Below, in pieces: positions 21,378 to 30,551 of a stretch of DNA of 64,000 bases. Position numbers and translations under genes: made by a program. Source of the DNA: Luteimonas sp. (GTDB lineage Bacteria > Pseudomonadota > Gammaproteobacteria > Xanthomonadales > Xanthomonadaceae). The number at the start of each line of letters is the position of its first letter. Position 1 is the first letter of the stretch. Location: positions 62,001 to 126,000 of the forward strand of contig JANPZU010000001.1 of NCBI GenBank assembly GCA_024707405.1, in the 5' to 3' direction. Below the pieces are notes generated by a model that ran no database searches, had not been told where the DNA came from, and saw only the letters and a list, made by a program, of their open reading frames with translations.

Positions 21378-21644
21378 ATGATCGATGCCATCGGCTGGAT
21401 CGCCTCGGCCATTCTCCTGGCCACGCTGATCCGCCAGATCGTCAAGCAGGCGCAGGATGGTGACGCGGAAGGCGTTTCGACCTGGCTCTTCCTCGGCCAA
21501 GCGACCGCGTCCGCATTGTTCGTTGTCTACTCGCTGCTGCTGGAGAACTGGGTGTTCACCACCACAAACAGCCTGATCCTGGCGACCGCCATCGCCGGCC
21601 AGTGGCTGACCCGGCGCAAGCGCAAGGCAACGACTGCGCCATAG
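21378..21644 (+). CDS. SemiSWEET/PQ-loop family small membrane protein
   Basis: An 88-residue membrane protein with three hydrophobic helices: IGWIASAILLATLIRQIVKQ, then STWLFLGQATASALFVVYSL, then a segment ending IAGQWLTRR. This is the single three-helix unit of the PQ-loop/MtN3 fold, which dimerises to form a sugar transporter in characterised semiSWEETs. AGGAGA precedes the ATG. The next gene starts 3 bases after its stop, so the two are co-transcribed. Confidence 0.8.
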   Translation: MIDAIGWIASAILLATLIRQIVKQAQDGDAEGVSTWLFLGQATASALFVVYSLLLENWVFTTTNSLILATAIAGQWLTRRKRKATTAP

Positions 21645-21647
21645 CCC

Positions 21648-22211
21648 ATGCCCAAGTCCCTGCCAGCGCTGCTGATCGTCGACATGATCAACCTGTTTGA
21701 TTTCGAGGACGGTCGACCGCTGGCCAAGGCTACGTTGTCGATCGCCGCGACCGTGCGCCGCTTGCGCGACAGGTTCGACACCCAAGGTGCGCCGGTGATC
21801 TACGCCAACGACAATTTCACCCACTGGAAGGGCGAATTCCGCGACCTGGTGGCCCGATGCGCCGAAGCGTCCAGCGAATCCGCGGCGATCGCGTCCACGC
21901 TCGCACCCGGCAACGACCACTATCACATCCTCAAACCCAAACACTCGGCGTTTCTTGCCACGGCGCTGCCGGTGCTGCTGACGAAGCTCAAGGTGCGGCA
22001 GCTGGTGATTACGGGCATTACCGTGGACTCGTGCATCCTGGCGACGGCGCAGGATGCCGTCAGTCGGGAGTTCGAGCTGTGGATCCCCAGCGACGCGGTC
22101 GCCGCAGCGACCCGCAGCAAGAAACAACACGCCCTGGCCGTGATCGGCAACTCGCTCGACGCGGTGACGTCGCCCACCGGCAAGATCCAGGGCCTGTTTC
22201 CCGGCGCGTGA
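21648..22211 (+). CDS. Isochorismatase-like cysteine hydrolase
   Basis: 187 residues with the cysteine-hydrolase triad: Asp in LLIVDMINLFD (about 11), Lys in ILKPKHSAF and Cys in GITVDSCILATA. The cis-peptide-type GITV motif precedes the Cys. The family includes isochorismatase, nicotinamidase and pyrazinamidase, and the substrate is not identifiable here. It is coupled to the semiSWEET gene upstream. Confidence 0.87.
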   Translation: MPKSLPALLIVDMINLFDFEDGRPLAKATLSIAATVRRLRDRFDTQGAPVIYANDNFTHWKGEFRDLVARCAEASSESAAIASTLAPGNDHYHILKPKHSAFLATALPVLLTKLKVRQLVITGITVDSCILATAQDAVSREFELWIPSDAVAAATRSKKQHALAVIGNSLDAVTSPTGKIQGLFPGA

Positions 22212-22254
22212 TCGGGATCGGCCCGCCCCCTCTTCTCTCCATACGAGGCCACGC

Positions 22255-22443
22255 ATGACACCCTTGGACAAACCTCTCAAGCGCGAGCTCGCCATCGGCG
22301 AGGACACCTACACCCTCACGATCGATCCGGAAGGATTGAAGCTCGTGCCCAAGGGCCGCCGAAAAGGCTTGTCGCTATCGTGGAAGGATCTCGTGAGCGG
22401 CGATGCAGCACTTGCGACGGCACTGCAGGCGTCAATCGCATAA
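22255..22443 (+). CDS. Small hypothetical protein
   Basis: A 62-residue basic protein that looks like a compact beta-rich domain (ELAIGEDTYTLTIDPEGLKL, then KGRRKGLSLSWKDLVSGD). GAGG precedes the ATG. It follows the isochorismatase-like gene by 43 bases. No known function. Confidence 0.6.
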   Translation: MTPLDKPLKRELAIGEDTYTLTIDPEGLKLVPKGRRKGLSLSWKDLVSGDAALATALQASIA

Positions 22444-22631
22444 CGGCGCTGATTGCCCCCGTCGAGCGGCTTGTCAATACACATTCGTGTTCGGCCGACG
22501 TCGCATCTGAACGCCACGCCATTTGGTTCACCAAGATGAGGGTGGCAGCACGCTTTGAACACGCTTCCCATACGTGTGCCAGCGCACGCTCGATCCACAC
22601 CCGGCATCTCGTCGGGTCGGAGAAATTTCTC

Positions 22632-22812
22632 ATGGCTAACCAGAATCAGAACGACCGCTCTCAGCAAGACCAGCAAGGCGGACAGAAGCAGTCCGGCGGT
22701 AAAGGTCAAGGTCAAGGTCAAGGTCAGCAAGACGATCGCAACCAGGACAAGGGACCGCCAGCGCGAAGGCGAGCAGCGTGGCCAGCAGAACCCCGGGCGC
22801 GAGGAAGAGTAA
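22632..22812 (+). pseudogene. Tiny Gln/Gly-rich hydrophilic protein, single frameshift
   Basis: Starts MANQNQNDRSQQDQQGGQ and is almost wholly Gln, Gly, Asn, Lys and Asp, so likely disordered. After NQDK the natural C-terminus DRQREGEQRGQQNPGREEE lies in another frame. Deleting one G from the GGG at about 22753-22755 joins the two and gives 59 residues. The length of 181 bases is one more than a multiple of three. A hexanucleotide repeat (22704-22727) encodes part of the Gly-Gln tract. It is followed by a strong terminator. Confidence 0.6.
22704..22727 (+). repeat. Tandem hexanucleotide repeat GGTCAA
   Basis: Three GGTCAA units plus a fourth ending GGTCAG, in frame in the tiny Gln-rich gene, where they encode Gly-Gln dipeptides. 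The copy number could vary by slippage without shifting frame. Confidence 0.7.
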
Positions 22813-22833
22813 TCCGCGTCCCGCTTGAACCGG

Positions 22834-22858
22834 AAAGAGCCCCATTTGGGGCTCTTTT
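22834..22858. terminator. Rho-independent terminator, probably bidirectional
   Basis: AAAGAGCCCC and GGGGCTCTTT form a 10-bp stem around ATTT, followed by T-rich sequence on the plus strand. It lies between the convergent Gln-rich gene and ku, 9 bases past the ku stop on the minus strand. Confidence 0.85.
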
Positions 22859-22866
22859 CGTTTGGT

Positions 22867-23760
22867 CTACTGGGAGGCCCTCTTGCGCGCGGCCTTCTTC
22901 GCGGTCTTGGCCGTCTTCTTCTTCACGGGCGCCTTCTTTGCCGCACTCTTCTTTGCAGGGGTGCGCTTCTTGGTGTCGAGGCTCTTCTTGAGCAGCGACA
23001 CGAAATCGACCACGTTGGTCGCCGCGTCCTCGCGAGGCTCGGGTTCCTCGAACTTGGTTGTCGCGCCCGCGGACTTAATGCGCTTCTTGATGATCGCGGA
23101 GAGCCGTTCGCGAAACTCGTTGTGGTAGTCCGTCGGCTTCCATTGCGATGTCATCGATTCGATCAACTGCTCGGCCATCTGCAGTTCCTTGGCCGCGACG
23201 CGGTAGTCGGAAGGCTTGCCCTCCGGCAAGGCGTACTCGTCCAGGCCCACCAGTTCCTGCGGATAGCGCAGCAGGATCAGCACCAGCGCCTTGTCCTGCG
23301 GCATGACCGCGGACAGGTATTCCCGGGTGCGTATGACGACCTTGGCGATACCCACCTTACCTGTCTTTCTGAGCGTCTCGCGCAGCAGCACGTAGCCCTT
23401 CTCCGCCTTCTTGCCGGGCACGAGCACATAGGGCTTCTCGAAGAAGCGCAGGTCGATTTCCGCGGCATCGACGAACGCCTCCACGTCGATGGATTCGTGC
23501 GTCTCCGGAGCGGCGGCCGCTATGTCGTCCTTCTCGATCACGACATAGCTGCCCTTGTCGTACTCGAACGCTTTGACGATGTCCTTCCAAGGCACTTCCT
23601 CGCCGGTATCGGCGTTCACGCGTTCGAAACGGATCGGCTTCTTGTCGCGGGAATCGAGCATGCGGAAGCTCAGGTCGGTACGGCGCTCGCCCGACATCAG
23701 CGACACGGGAACGTTGAGCAGGCCGAACGAGAGCGCGCCGGTCCAGATGGGTCTGGCCAT
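22867..23760 (-). CDS. ku: Non-homologous end-joining protein Ku
   Basis: A 297-residue bacterial Ku homologue that forms a homodimeric ring on DNA ends and recruits LigD. It begins MARPIWTGALSFGLLNVPVS, the canonical N-terminus. The core barrel and bridge occupy about 1-240 (KPYVLVPGKKAEKGYVLLRE, then VIRTREYLSAVMPQ). The C-terminus (about 255-297) is a Lys/Ala-rich basic tail seen in many proteobacterial Ku proteins and thought to help DNA binding. It is the last gene of the minus-strand repair block and is separated from the UvrA gene by 156 bases. Confidence 0.95.
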   Translation of the reverse strand: MARPIWTGALSFGLLNVPVSLMSGERRTDLSFRMLDSRDKKPIRFERVNADTGEEVPWKDIVKAFEYDKGSYVVIEKDDIAAAAPETHESIDVEAFVDAAEIDLRFFEKPYVLVPGKKAEKGYVLLRETLRKTGKVGIAKVVIRTREYLSAVMPQDKALVLILLRYPQELVGLDEYALPEGKPSDYRVAAKELQMAEQLIESMTSQWKPTDYHNEFRERLSAIIKKRIKSAGATTKFEEPEPREDAATNVVDFVSLLKKSLDTKKRTPAKKSAAKKAPVKKKTAKTAKKAARKRASQ

Positions 23761-23916
23761 GGGAAATCACCGCTGCGGTTGGAGGCCTATCTAAGACCCG
23801 GCCTCGTGAAATCCGTGTGTCAGTCTTTGCTTGTCAGCGGATGTGTCGTTTACACGATCCAAGAAAGCTAGCGGTCACGACATCCCTCCCGCCCCCGCGC
23901 CCCCGGGACGTGCGGT

Positions 23917-26616
23917 CTACGTGCCTTGTAATCGGCCACGCCGGGCATGCCGAGGGACGAGCGGCTTCGCCTCGAAAAGCTTGCGCAGGTACGGGGCCGT
24001 ACGGCTTGCGGTGCTCTCCGACACAACTTGCGGGGACCCCGCCGCGACAATGCGACCGCCCGCCTCGCCCGCGCCGGGGCCGATGTCGATCACCCAGTCC
24101 GCATCCGCGACCACGCGCATCTCGTGTTCGACCACCACCACGGTGTTGCCGGCATCGACGAGTCCATGCAGTTGCACCATCAGTCGATCGACATCGAGCG
24201 GGTGAAGGCCGGTGGTCGGTTCGTCCAGCACATACAGGCTGTCCCCGCGCTGGCTGCGCTGCAATTCGGTGGCCAGCTTGATGCGCTGCGCCTCGCCGCC
24301 GGACAGTTCGGTTGCCGGTTGTCCCAGCCTCAGGTAGCCGAGACCGATGGCCTGCAGCAAGGCCAGTGACCTGCGTACGCCGGGCTCTTGGTCGAAGAAT
24401 GCCAAGGCCTCGTCCACCGTCATCGCCAGCACTTCGGAAATGTTCTTGCCGTGCCACGTCACCTCCAGTGTCTTGGCGTTGTAGCGGGCGCCGTGACACG
24501 TGGGGCAATGCGCGTACACGCTGGGCATGAACAGGAGCTCGACGCTCACGAAGCCCTCGCCCTCGCAGGTGCCGCAGCGCCCCTTGGCCACATTGAACGA
24601 GAAGCGCCCGGCATCGTAATGCCGCGCCTTCGCCTGTCTGGTGCCGGCGAAAAGTTTGCGCACGGGATCGAACAGTCCGGTGTACGTGGCGAGATTGGAT
24701 CGGGGCGTACGCCCGATCGGCTTCTGATCGACGTTCACGAGTCGCCGCACTGCGTCGGCACCGGTCGTGATGCGCCCCGCGACGGGTGCGACAGGACTCG
24801 ATGGCATGTCGCCGCCCTCCGGCTCCTCTGCCTCCGGCTCGTGGCCCAGGTAACGCAGGACGAGTTCGACCAACGCCTGGCTGACCAAGCTGGACTTGCC
24901 CGAGCCCGACACGCCGGTGACCGCGGTGAGCACGCCGAGCGGGAACTGCGCATCCAGTCCATGGAGGTTGTTGCGGTGGATCCCCTTGAGCTCCAGCCAG
25001 GCCTGCGGCGCTCGCGGCGCGCGCGCCTGGGGCGCAGCGTCCGCGAACAGGTAGCGCGCCGTGCGTGACGCTTCCACTTGCGCGAGGCCGTGCGGCGGGC
25101 CGCTGTGCAGCACTCGTCCGCCATGCTGCCCGGCATCGGGGCCGACATCGACCAGCCAGTCGGCGCGCCGCATCATCTCCAGATCGTGCTCGACCACGAA
25201 CACGCTGTTGCCGGCGTGCTTGAGGTCGTCCAGTGCACGGTGCAGCGCTTCGCTGTCGGCCGGATGCAGGCCCGCGGTCGGCTCGTCCAGCACATAGACC
25301 ACTCCGAACAGGTGGGAGCGGATCTGCGTGGCCAGGCGCAGGCGCTGCAGTTCCCCCGGTGAGAGCGTCGGCGTGGCGCGGTCCATCGACAGGTAGCCCA
25401 GTCCCAGCGCCTGAAGCGTGCCGATGCGATCCACTAGGTCGTGCGCCAGCCGCTGTGCGGCGATACGCTTCTCTTCCGAAAGTTCGGGCGTGCGCCTCAC
25501 ATCGAATGCACCGGAGTGGGCCAATCCGCCTGCGGCCACGCGTCGCTCCCTGTCCTTGCGCCCTTCGGCACGGCTGCGCGTGCCACCGCGGGCGGAACTG
25601 GGAACGAATTGCCCGCCCGCTGCCGGTCGCAGCGCATCGGCCATGCGGTCGAGCGGCAGCTGAGACATCGTGCCGATGTCCATGCCTGCGAATGTCACCG
25701 ACAAGGCTTCGCGCTTGAGCCGTCGCCCGCCGCACAGCGGACACGCGCTGCCGGTCATGTAGCGGGCCACGCGCTTCTTCATCAATGCGCTCTGCGTGGT
25801 GGCGAAGGTCTGCAGCACGTAGCGACGCGCGCCGGTGAACGTTCCCATGTACGCCGGTTCGGTCTTGCGGCGCAACGCGGTGCGGGTCTCGGCTGGCGTG
25901 AACCCCGGGTACACCGGCACGGTCGGCTGTTCCTCGGTGAACAGGATCCAGTCGCGATCCTTCTTCGGCAGCTCCCGCCAAGGCTTGTCGACGTCGTAGC
26001 CCAGCGTCACCAAGATGTCGCGCAGGTTCTGCCCGTGCCAGGCAGGCGGCCATGCCGCGATCGCGCGGTCGCGGATGCTCAGGGAAGGATCGGGCACCAT
26101 CGACTTCTCGGTGACCGTGTACACGTGGCCGAGGCCATGGCACCGCGGGCAGGCACCCTGGGCGGTGTTGGGCGAGAAGTCCTCTGCATAGAGCATCGGC
26201 TGCGAGGGTGGATAGCTGCCGGCGCGCGAGTACAGCATCCGCAGAAGGCTCGACAGCGTGGTCACGCTGCCCACGGACGAGCGCACGCTCGGCGTGCCGC
26301 GCTGCTGCTGCAGCGCCACTGCCGGCGGCAGGCCTTCGATCGCATCGACGTCGGGCACGCCGACCTGGTCGATCAGCCGCCGCGCATACGGCGCCACCGA
26401 TTCGAGGTACCGCCGCTGCGCCTCGGCGTAGATCGTGCCGAACGCCAGCGACGACTTGCCCGACCCCGACACCCCGGAGAACACCACCAGCGCATCGCGC
26501 GGGATGTCCACGTCGATGTCCTTCAGATTGTGCTCGCGGGCGCCGCGGACGCGGATAAACGCGTCGCGACCGTGCGCGAGGCCGCGATCCGGCTTGGAAG
26601 GCCTCCGCTTTTTCAT
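23917..26616 (-). CDS. UvrA-like excinuclease ABC subunit (second-type UvrA)
   Basis: An ABC-type DNA-damage recognition ATPase of about 899 residues. It has two nucleotide-binding modules, each with Walker [11 protein letters not shown] and a signature ([12 protein letters not shown] and [12 protein letters not shown]), and Walker [12 protein letters not shown] and [11 protein letters not shown]. Zinc modules are seen as CPRCHGLGH and CPLCGGRR in the first half and CGTCEGEGF...CPTCHG in the second. At about 900 residues it is slightly shorter than the housekeeping UvrA (about 940), typical of UvrA2-type paralogues that work in drug or stress tolerance. The ATG at 26616 was preferred; an in-frame GTG at 26664 is also possible. 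It sits between LigD and Ku. Confidence 0.9.
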   Translation of the reverse strand: MKKRRPSKPDRGLAHGRDAFIRVRGAREHNLKDIDVDIPRDALVVFSGVSGSGKSSLAFGTIYAEAQRRYLESVAPYARRLIDQVGVPDVDAIEGLPPAVALQQQRGTPSVRSSVGSVTTLSSLLRMLYSRAGSYPPSQPMLYAEDFSPNTAQGACPRCHGLGHVYTVTEKSMVPDPSLSIRDRAIAAWPPAWHGQNLRDILVTLGYDVDKPWRELPKKDRDWILFTEEQPTVPVYPGFTPAETRTALRRKTEPAYMGTFTGARRYVLQTFATTQSALMKKRVARYMTGSACPLCGGRRLKREALSVTFAGMDIGTMSQLPLDRMADALRPAAGGQFVPSSARGGTRSRAEGRKDRERRVAAGGLAHSGAFDVRRTPELSEEKRIAAQRLAHDLVDRIGTLQALGLGYLSMDRATPTLSPGELQRLRLATQIRSHLFGVVYVLDEPTAGLHPADSEALHRALDDLKHAGNSVFVVEHDLEMMRRADWLVDVGPDAGQHGGRVLHSGPPHGLAQVEASRTARYLFADAAPQARAPRAPQAWLELKGIHRNNLHGLDAQFPLGVLTAVTGVSGSGKSSLVSQALVELVLRYLGHEPEAEEPEGGDMPSSPVAPVAGRITTGADAVRRLVNVDQKPIGRTPRSNLATYTGLFDPVRKLFAGTRQAKARHYDAGRFSFNVAKGRCGTCEGEGFVSVELLFMPSVYAHCPTCHGARYNAKTLEVTWHGKNISEVLAMTVDEALAFFDQEPGVRRSLALLQAIGLGYLRLGQPATELSGGEAQRIKLATELQRSQRGDSLYVLDEPTTGLHPLDVDRLMVQLHGLVDAGNTVVVVEHEMRVVADADWVIDIGPGAGEAGGRIVAAGSPQVVSESTASRTAPYLRKLFEAKPLVPRHARRGRLQGT

Positions 26617-26676
26617 GGCAGCAAGGGGACGACATCGTCCCTGTCCGTAATCCGCATCGCCCACACGTCCACAGCC

Positions 26677-29262
26677 CTAGCGACGACGGCGAGGCGGCGC
26701 CGTCTGCTCCAGGAGTTGACCGACCTGCTCAAGATCCTGCTTCACCGCGTCGATACCGTCCCATGGGTGGCTTTTGCGCCGCCTCATCCGCGCGACCGCG
26801 GTCTCGATGTCGAAGGCCGCGCCCGACTTCACCCGCCCCAGCTCCTCCCAGCGCAGCGGCATCGACACCGGCGCGCCGGGCCGCGCCCGCAACGAGAACG
26901 AAGCCACACTGGTCGCACTGCGGCCGTTGCGCAGATAGTCGACGAAGATCTTGCGATTGCGGAAGCGCTTGCTGGCGGTGGCGACGAACCGCAGCGGCTC
27001 CATTTGCGCCATGACCTCGGCGACGCTGTGCGCGAACGGCTTGACCAGGCTCCAGTCGCAGCCTGGATCGAGCGGCACCACCACGTGCAGTCCCTTGCCG
27101 CCCGAGGTGCGCACGAAGGAGGTGAGCGCCACCTGCTGCAACAGCTTGCGCACGTGCCGCGCGGCGTCCACGACCTCTGCCCAGGCCACGCCCGGACCCG
27201 GGTCGAGATCGAACACGATGCGGTTGGCATTGTCTGGCCGGTCGGCGAACGCCCCCCACGGGTGGAACTCCAGCACGTTGAACTGCACCAGTTCCATTAC
27301 CGCGCTTGCATCGCGCACGACGAGATATTCGGCATTGCTGCCTGCCTCCTCCTTGAGCGCAACTGCATCGACCTGCTCGAGTCCTGCGGTGTGGTGCTTC
27401 TGGAAGAAGCACGGGCGCGCCACGCCCTGGGTGCAGCGCACGACGGACACCGGCCGGTCGACCACCTCGGGCAGGAGCCACTCCATCATCGCGAGGTAGT
27501 AGTCGGCGACACCCTGCTTGGTGACCTTGCGATCCGGATAGACGACGCGGGTCGGGCTGGTCAGGCGGAACTCGGCCACATCGGCGGACTGCCCCTGCTT
27601 GCGCACTGTGCCTTGCTTTGCGGCAGCCTTCTTGGCCGAGCCCGCAGCCGGCTTGCGAGCTGGCGAACCGCGATCGGAATCCCCCAAGTCTTCGGGGCGC
27701 TTGTCCGGGCGCACGCCCTTGAAGGACGGTTGCCGCAGCAGGCCTTGGTTGCCGAGGCCGCGGTAGAGCACCTCGACCACGAGCGTGGGCGGGAACCATT
27801 TCGCTCGACGCAGCTCGGGATCGTCCACCCCGATGTGCACGGTCGGCGTGCTTTGCGTCTTCCGATCCAGTTGCTTCGTCAGCGTGCGCAGCAGCGCGTT
27901 GCTGAAGCCGGCCCCAACACGCCCCGCGTACGACCAGCCGTGTGCCGCATCCGGCCGCGCCAGCAGCAACGCGCCGAAGCCGCTGCGGGAGCCCTTGGGC
28001 GCGGTGAAGCCGACCACGGCGAACTCGTCGCTCTGCAGCCGCTTGATCTTGCGCCAGTCGTCGCCGCGCCCGCCTCGGTACTGCGCATCGGCGCGCTTAG
28101 AAATGATGCCTTCCAGTCCCTGCGCCACCGCCGCGTCCAGCATCTCCGCGGCGTGGCCTTCGACGTGGGCACTGTAGGCCAGCGGCGGCACAGCGTCCTC
28201 GAGCAGTTCGGCAAGCAATGCCTTGCGATCGCGTTGGGTCGCGCGACCGAGGTCGTAGCCATCGAGGTGGAGCAGGTCGAACAGCATGTACGACAGGGGC
28301 GCGCTCTTCTCGCCGGCGAGCGTCGCCTGCAGCAGGCCGAAGTCGGCCTGGCTGCCCTTGCCCGCGATCAGTTCCCCATCCAGCGCCGCGGCGCGTACGC
28401 CCAAGGCCTGCAGCGCCTTCGCTAGTTCCGGCACCTTGTCGATCCACTCCAGTGCATTGCGTGACCACAGCCGCGCCTTGCCGTCGCGCACCACTGCCAC
28501 CAGCCGGTAACCGTCCCACTTGGCTTCGTGCAGCCAGTCATCACCGAACGGCGGGCTGTCGCCGAGCCGCGCCAGCTGTGGCGCGAAGAATTCGGAGACC
28601 AATGGATATGCCTTCGCGCCGGGCACGGCACCTGCCCGCTTGGCCCAGTCCACCCGACGCGCCTTGTCGCGCCGCGGCGCCTGCACGGGTACCTTGGCAA
28701 CCTTGCCGGCAGACTTGCGCACCGACTTCTCGTCCGGCGGCGGCGTTACGTCCTGCAGCAGGTCGTCCGCCTCGACCTCGCCCGCGTACCGATCCTTGTC
28801 TTTGAACAGCAGCCACTGCGGCTGGCGCGCGGGCTTGCCGCTGCGCACCAGATGCCATCCGCCCTTGAGCTTGTCGCCGAACAGTTCGAAGCGCAGGTGC
28901 CCCTTGGCCAGTTGCGCTTCCGGGTCGCCGTCGGTCGCCCAGACTCCGGTGTCGAAGGTGGCGACGTGGCCTCCGCCGTACTGGCCTTTGGGAATCTCTC
29001 CCTCGAACCGGGCGTAGTCGACGGGATGGTCTTCGACCTCGACCGCCATGCGCTTGACCGTCGGGTCGTAGCTCGGGCCCTTGGGCACCGCCCAGGACTT
29101 GAGTGCATCGCCGACCTGCAGCCGGAAGTCGTAGTGGCGCCGGCTGGCATGGTGGAGCTGCACCACGAAGATCGCTCGCTTGCCCTTGGGCAGGCGCTTG
29201 CCGGGCTCGGGCTCACGGGTCTTGGCGAACTCGCGCTTGCGTCGGTATTCGGTCAGGCTCAT
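26677..29262 (-). CDS. ligD: Multifunctional ATP-dependent DNA ligase D
   Basis: The end-joining ligase, 861 residues, with the three-domain order of Pseudomonas LigD. Residues 1-170 are the phosphoesterase (VVQLHHASRRHYDFRLQ, VEDHPVDYARFEG). Residues about 220-530 are the adenylation/OB ligase, with the nucleotide-accepting Lys near 248 in HEAKWDGYRL, plus LDGEL and EGIISKR. Residues about 580-855 are the primase/polymerase, with DLDPGPGV as catalytic acidic motif and SGGKGLHVVVPL. Lys/Ala-rich linkers separate the domains. The start at 29262 has GGAG about 7 bases upstream. It lies upstream of uvrA and ku on the same strand. Confidence 0.96.
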   Translation of the reverse strand: MSLTEYRRKREFAKTREPEPGKRLPKGKRAIFVVQLHHASRRHYDFRLQVGDALKSWAVPKGPSYDPTVKRMAVEVEDHPVDYARFEGEIPKGQYGGGHVATFDTGVWATDGDPEAQLAKGHLRFELFGDKLKGGWHLVRSGKPARQPQWLLFKDKDRYAGEVEADDLLQDVTPPPDEKSVRKSAGKVAKVPVQAPRRDKARRVDWAKRAGAVPGAKAYPLVSEFFAPQLARLGDSPPFGDDWLHEAKWDGYRLVAVVRDGKARLWSRNALEWIDKVPELAKALQALGVRAAALDGELIAGKGSQADFGLLQATLAGEKSAPLSYMLFDLLHLDGYDLGRATQRDRKALLAELLEDAVPPLAYSAHVEGHAAEMLDAAVAQGLEGIISKRADAQYRGGRGDDWRKIKRLQSDEFAVVGFTAPKGSRSGFGALLLARPDAAHGWSYAGRVGAGFSNALLRTLTKQLDRKTQSTPTVHIGVDDPELRRAKWFPPTLVVEVLYRGLGNQGLLRQPSFKGVRPDKRPEDLGDSDRGSPARKPAAGSAKKAAAKQGTVRKQGQSADVAEFRLTSPTRVVYPDRKVTKQGVADYYLAMMEWLLPEVVDRPVSVVRCTQGVARPCFFQKHHTAGLEQVDAVALKEEAGSNAEYLVVRDASAVMELVQFNVLEFHPWGAFADRPDNANRIVFDLDPGPGVAWAEVVDAARHVRKLLQQVALTSFVRTSGGKGLHVVVPLDPGCDWSLVKPFAHSVAEVMAQMEPLRFVATASKRFRNRKIFVDYLRNGRSATSVASFSLRARPGAPVSMPLRWEELGRVKSGAAFDIETAVARMRRRKSHPWDGIDAVKQDLEQVGQLLEQTAPPRRRR

Positions 29263-29413
29263 ACGGCACTCCGCTGGCCCGTCCACCAGCAAGCGCAGTG
29301 ATCCTTGTCGTGGCGAGTCGTCAAAAACACCTCAGAGCGGCCCGTTGCCGTCACCCTTTGCATCCTCAGTCGCGGGACGAGACGCTGCAATCCTTGTCTG
29401 TCCGCCATCGTCT

Positions 29414-30280
29414 CTAGGCGCTGATGTGTCCCCCGCCATTGATATGGAAAGTCTGGCCGGTAATGAACGAGGCGTCGTCACTGGCCAGAAATACATAGGC
29501 GGGCGCGATCTCGGACGGCTGCCCAGCGCGCTTCATCAACGTATCGGATCCGAATTCTGCGACTTCCTTCGCTGTGAAGCTGGCGGGGATCAGCGGAGTC
29601 CACACCGGGCCCGGCGCCACCGCGTTGACCCGGATACCGCGCTCGGCCAGCGCCTGCGCCAGCGAGAACGTCAACGCATGGATCGCCCCTTTGGTCGACG
29701 CGTAGTCGATCAGCTTGGCGTGGCCTCGAACGCCGGTCACCGATCCGGTGTTGATGATGCAGCCGTTCTCGCCCAGATGCTGCGCGGCCTCGCTGGCCAT
29801 GAACAGGTACGCGAACACATTGGTGCGGAAGGTGCGCTCGATCTGCTCGGGACTCAGCTCCTCAGGCGATTCGACCGTGTGCTGTTCGGCAGCGTTGTTG
29901 ACCAGGATGTCGAGACGATCATAGGTCTCCAGCACACGGCGCACGAACGCCCGGCACCATTCCGGATCGCCGACATCCCCGCTCAGCGCCAAGCACTCGC
30001 CGCCTTCCTCGCGAATCAAGCGTTCTGTTTCGGCGGCATCCTCCTTTTCATTCAGGTAGCCGAACGCGACCGTCGCACCCTCGCGCGCATAGTGCAGCGC
30101 GACCGCCCGACCGATTCCGCTGTCGCCGCCGGTGACGATCGCCACCTTGCCTTTAAGTCGATCCGATCCTCGATATCCATCGCGGATACTCTCCGGTCGC
30201 GGCGTCATCTCTGCCTGACGGCCCGGCTGCTGTTCCTGTTCCTGCGGAGGTCTTTGTCGAGACTTCGTCTGCTTGTTCAA
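29414..30280 (-). CDS. SDR-family oxidoreductase (general-stress type)
   Basis: 288 residues. A Gln/Arg-rich leader of about 40 residues precedes a complete classical SDR: TGGDSGIGRAVAL cofactor motif, NNAAE, Ser in INTGSVTG and the YxxxK active site in YASTKGA. C-terminal VAPGPVWTPL and GQTFHINGG match the group that includes B. subtilis YhdF/GsiB-neighbour stress SDRs. It uses NAD(P) and the substrate is unknown. Start is a TTG with AAGGTG upstream, so the N-terminus is uncertain. It precedes ligD by 151 bases on the same strand. Confidence 0.85.
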   Translation of the reverse strand: MNKQTKSRQRPPQEQEQQPGRQAEMTPRPESIRDGYRGSDRLKGKVAIVTGGDSGIGRAVALHYAREGATVAFGYLNEKEDAAETERLIREEGGECLALSGDVGDPEWCRAFVRRVLETYDRLDILVNNAAEQHTVESPEELSPEQIERTFRTNVFAYLFMASEAAQHLGENGCIINTGSVTGVRGHAKLIDYASTKGAIHALTFSLAQALAERGIRVNAVAPGPVWTPLIPASFTAKEVAEFGSDTLMKRAGQPSEIAPAYVFLASDDASFITGQTFHINGGGHISA

Positions 30281-30551
30281 GCGCCATCACCTTGCAGGGA
30301 GAAGACGCCACATTGCGCCTTCCGATGTGCAAGCAGCGTCGCGAACCCAGCAGTACAGAACGCAAAGGGCGGATCCGCATGCCTGGCAGCGCCTCCGCCA
30401 AGCCTGTCGGTACACCCGCAATTCGATCACAGAGCGTTGCAGCCCGGCCGCCTAGACTTGCCTTGCGTTGCAGCCCCGAGCCACCTCGGGCGGGTTCTCG
30501 AACCGCAGGCCCGGCCAGACATCGGCACGACACGAACCGCTGGGAGACGAC

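Noticed and set aside
25441..28425. A 994-residue open frame on the plus strand, antisense to uvrA and ligD
   Set aside because: High-GC third positions create long shadow frames. The minus-strand proteins have complete catalytic motifs, while the plus-strand translation is Arg/His/Ala-rich without domains.
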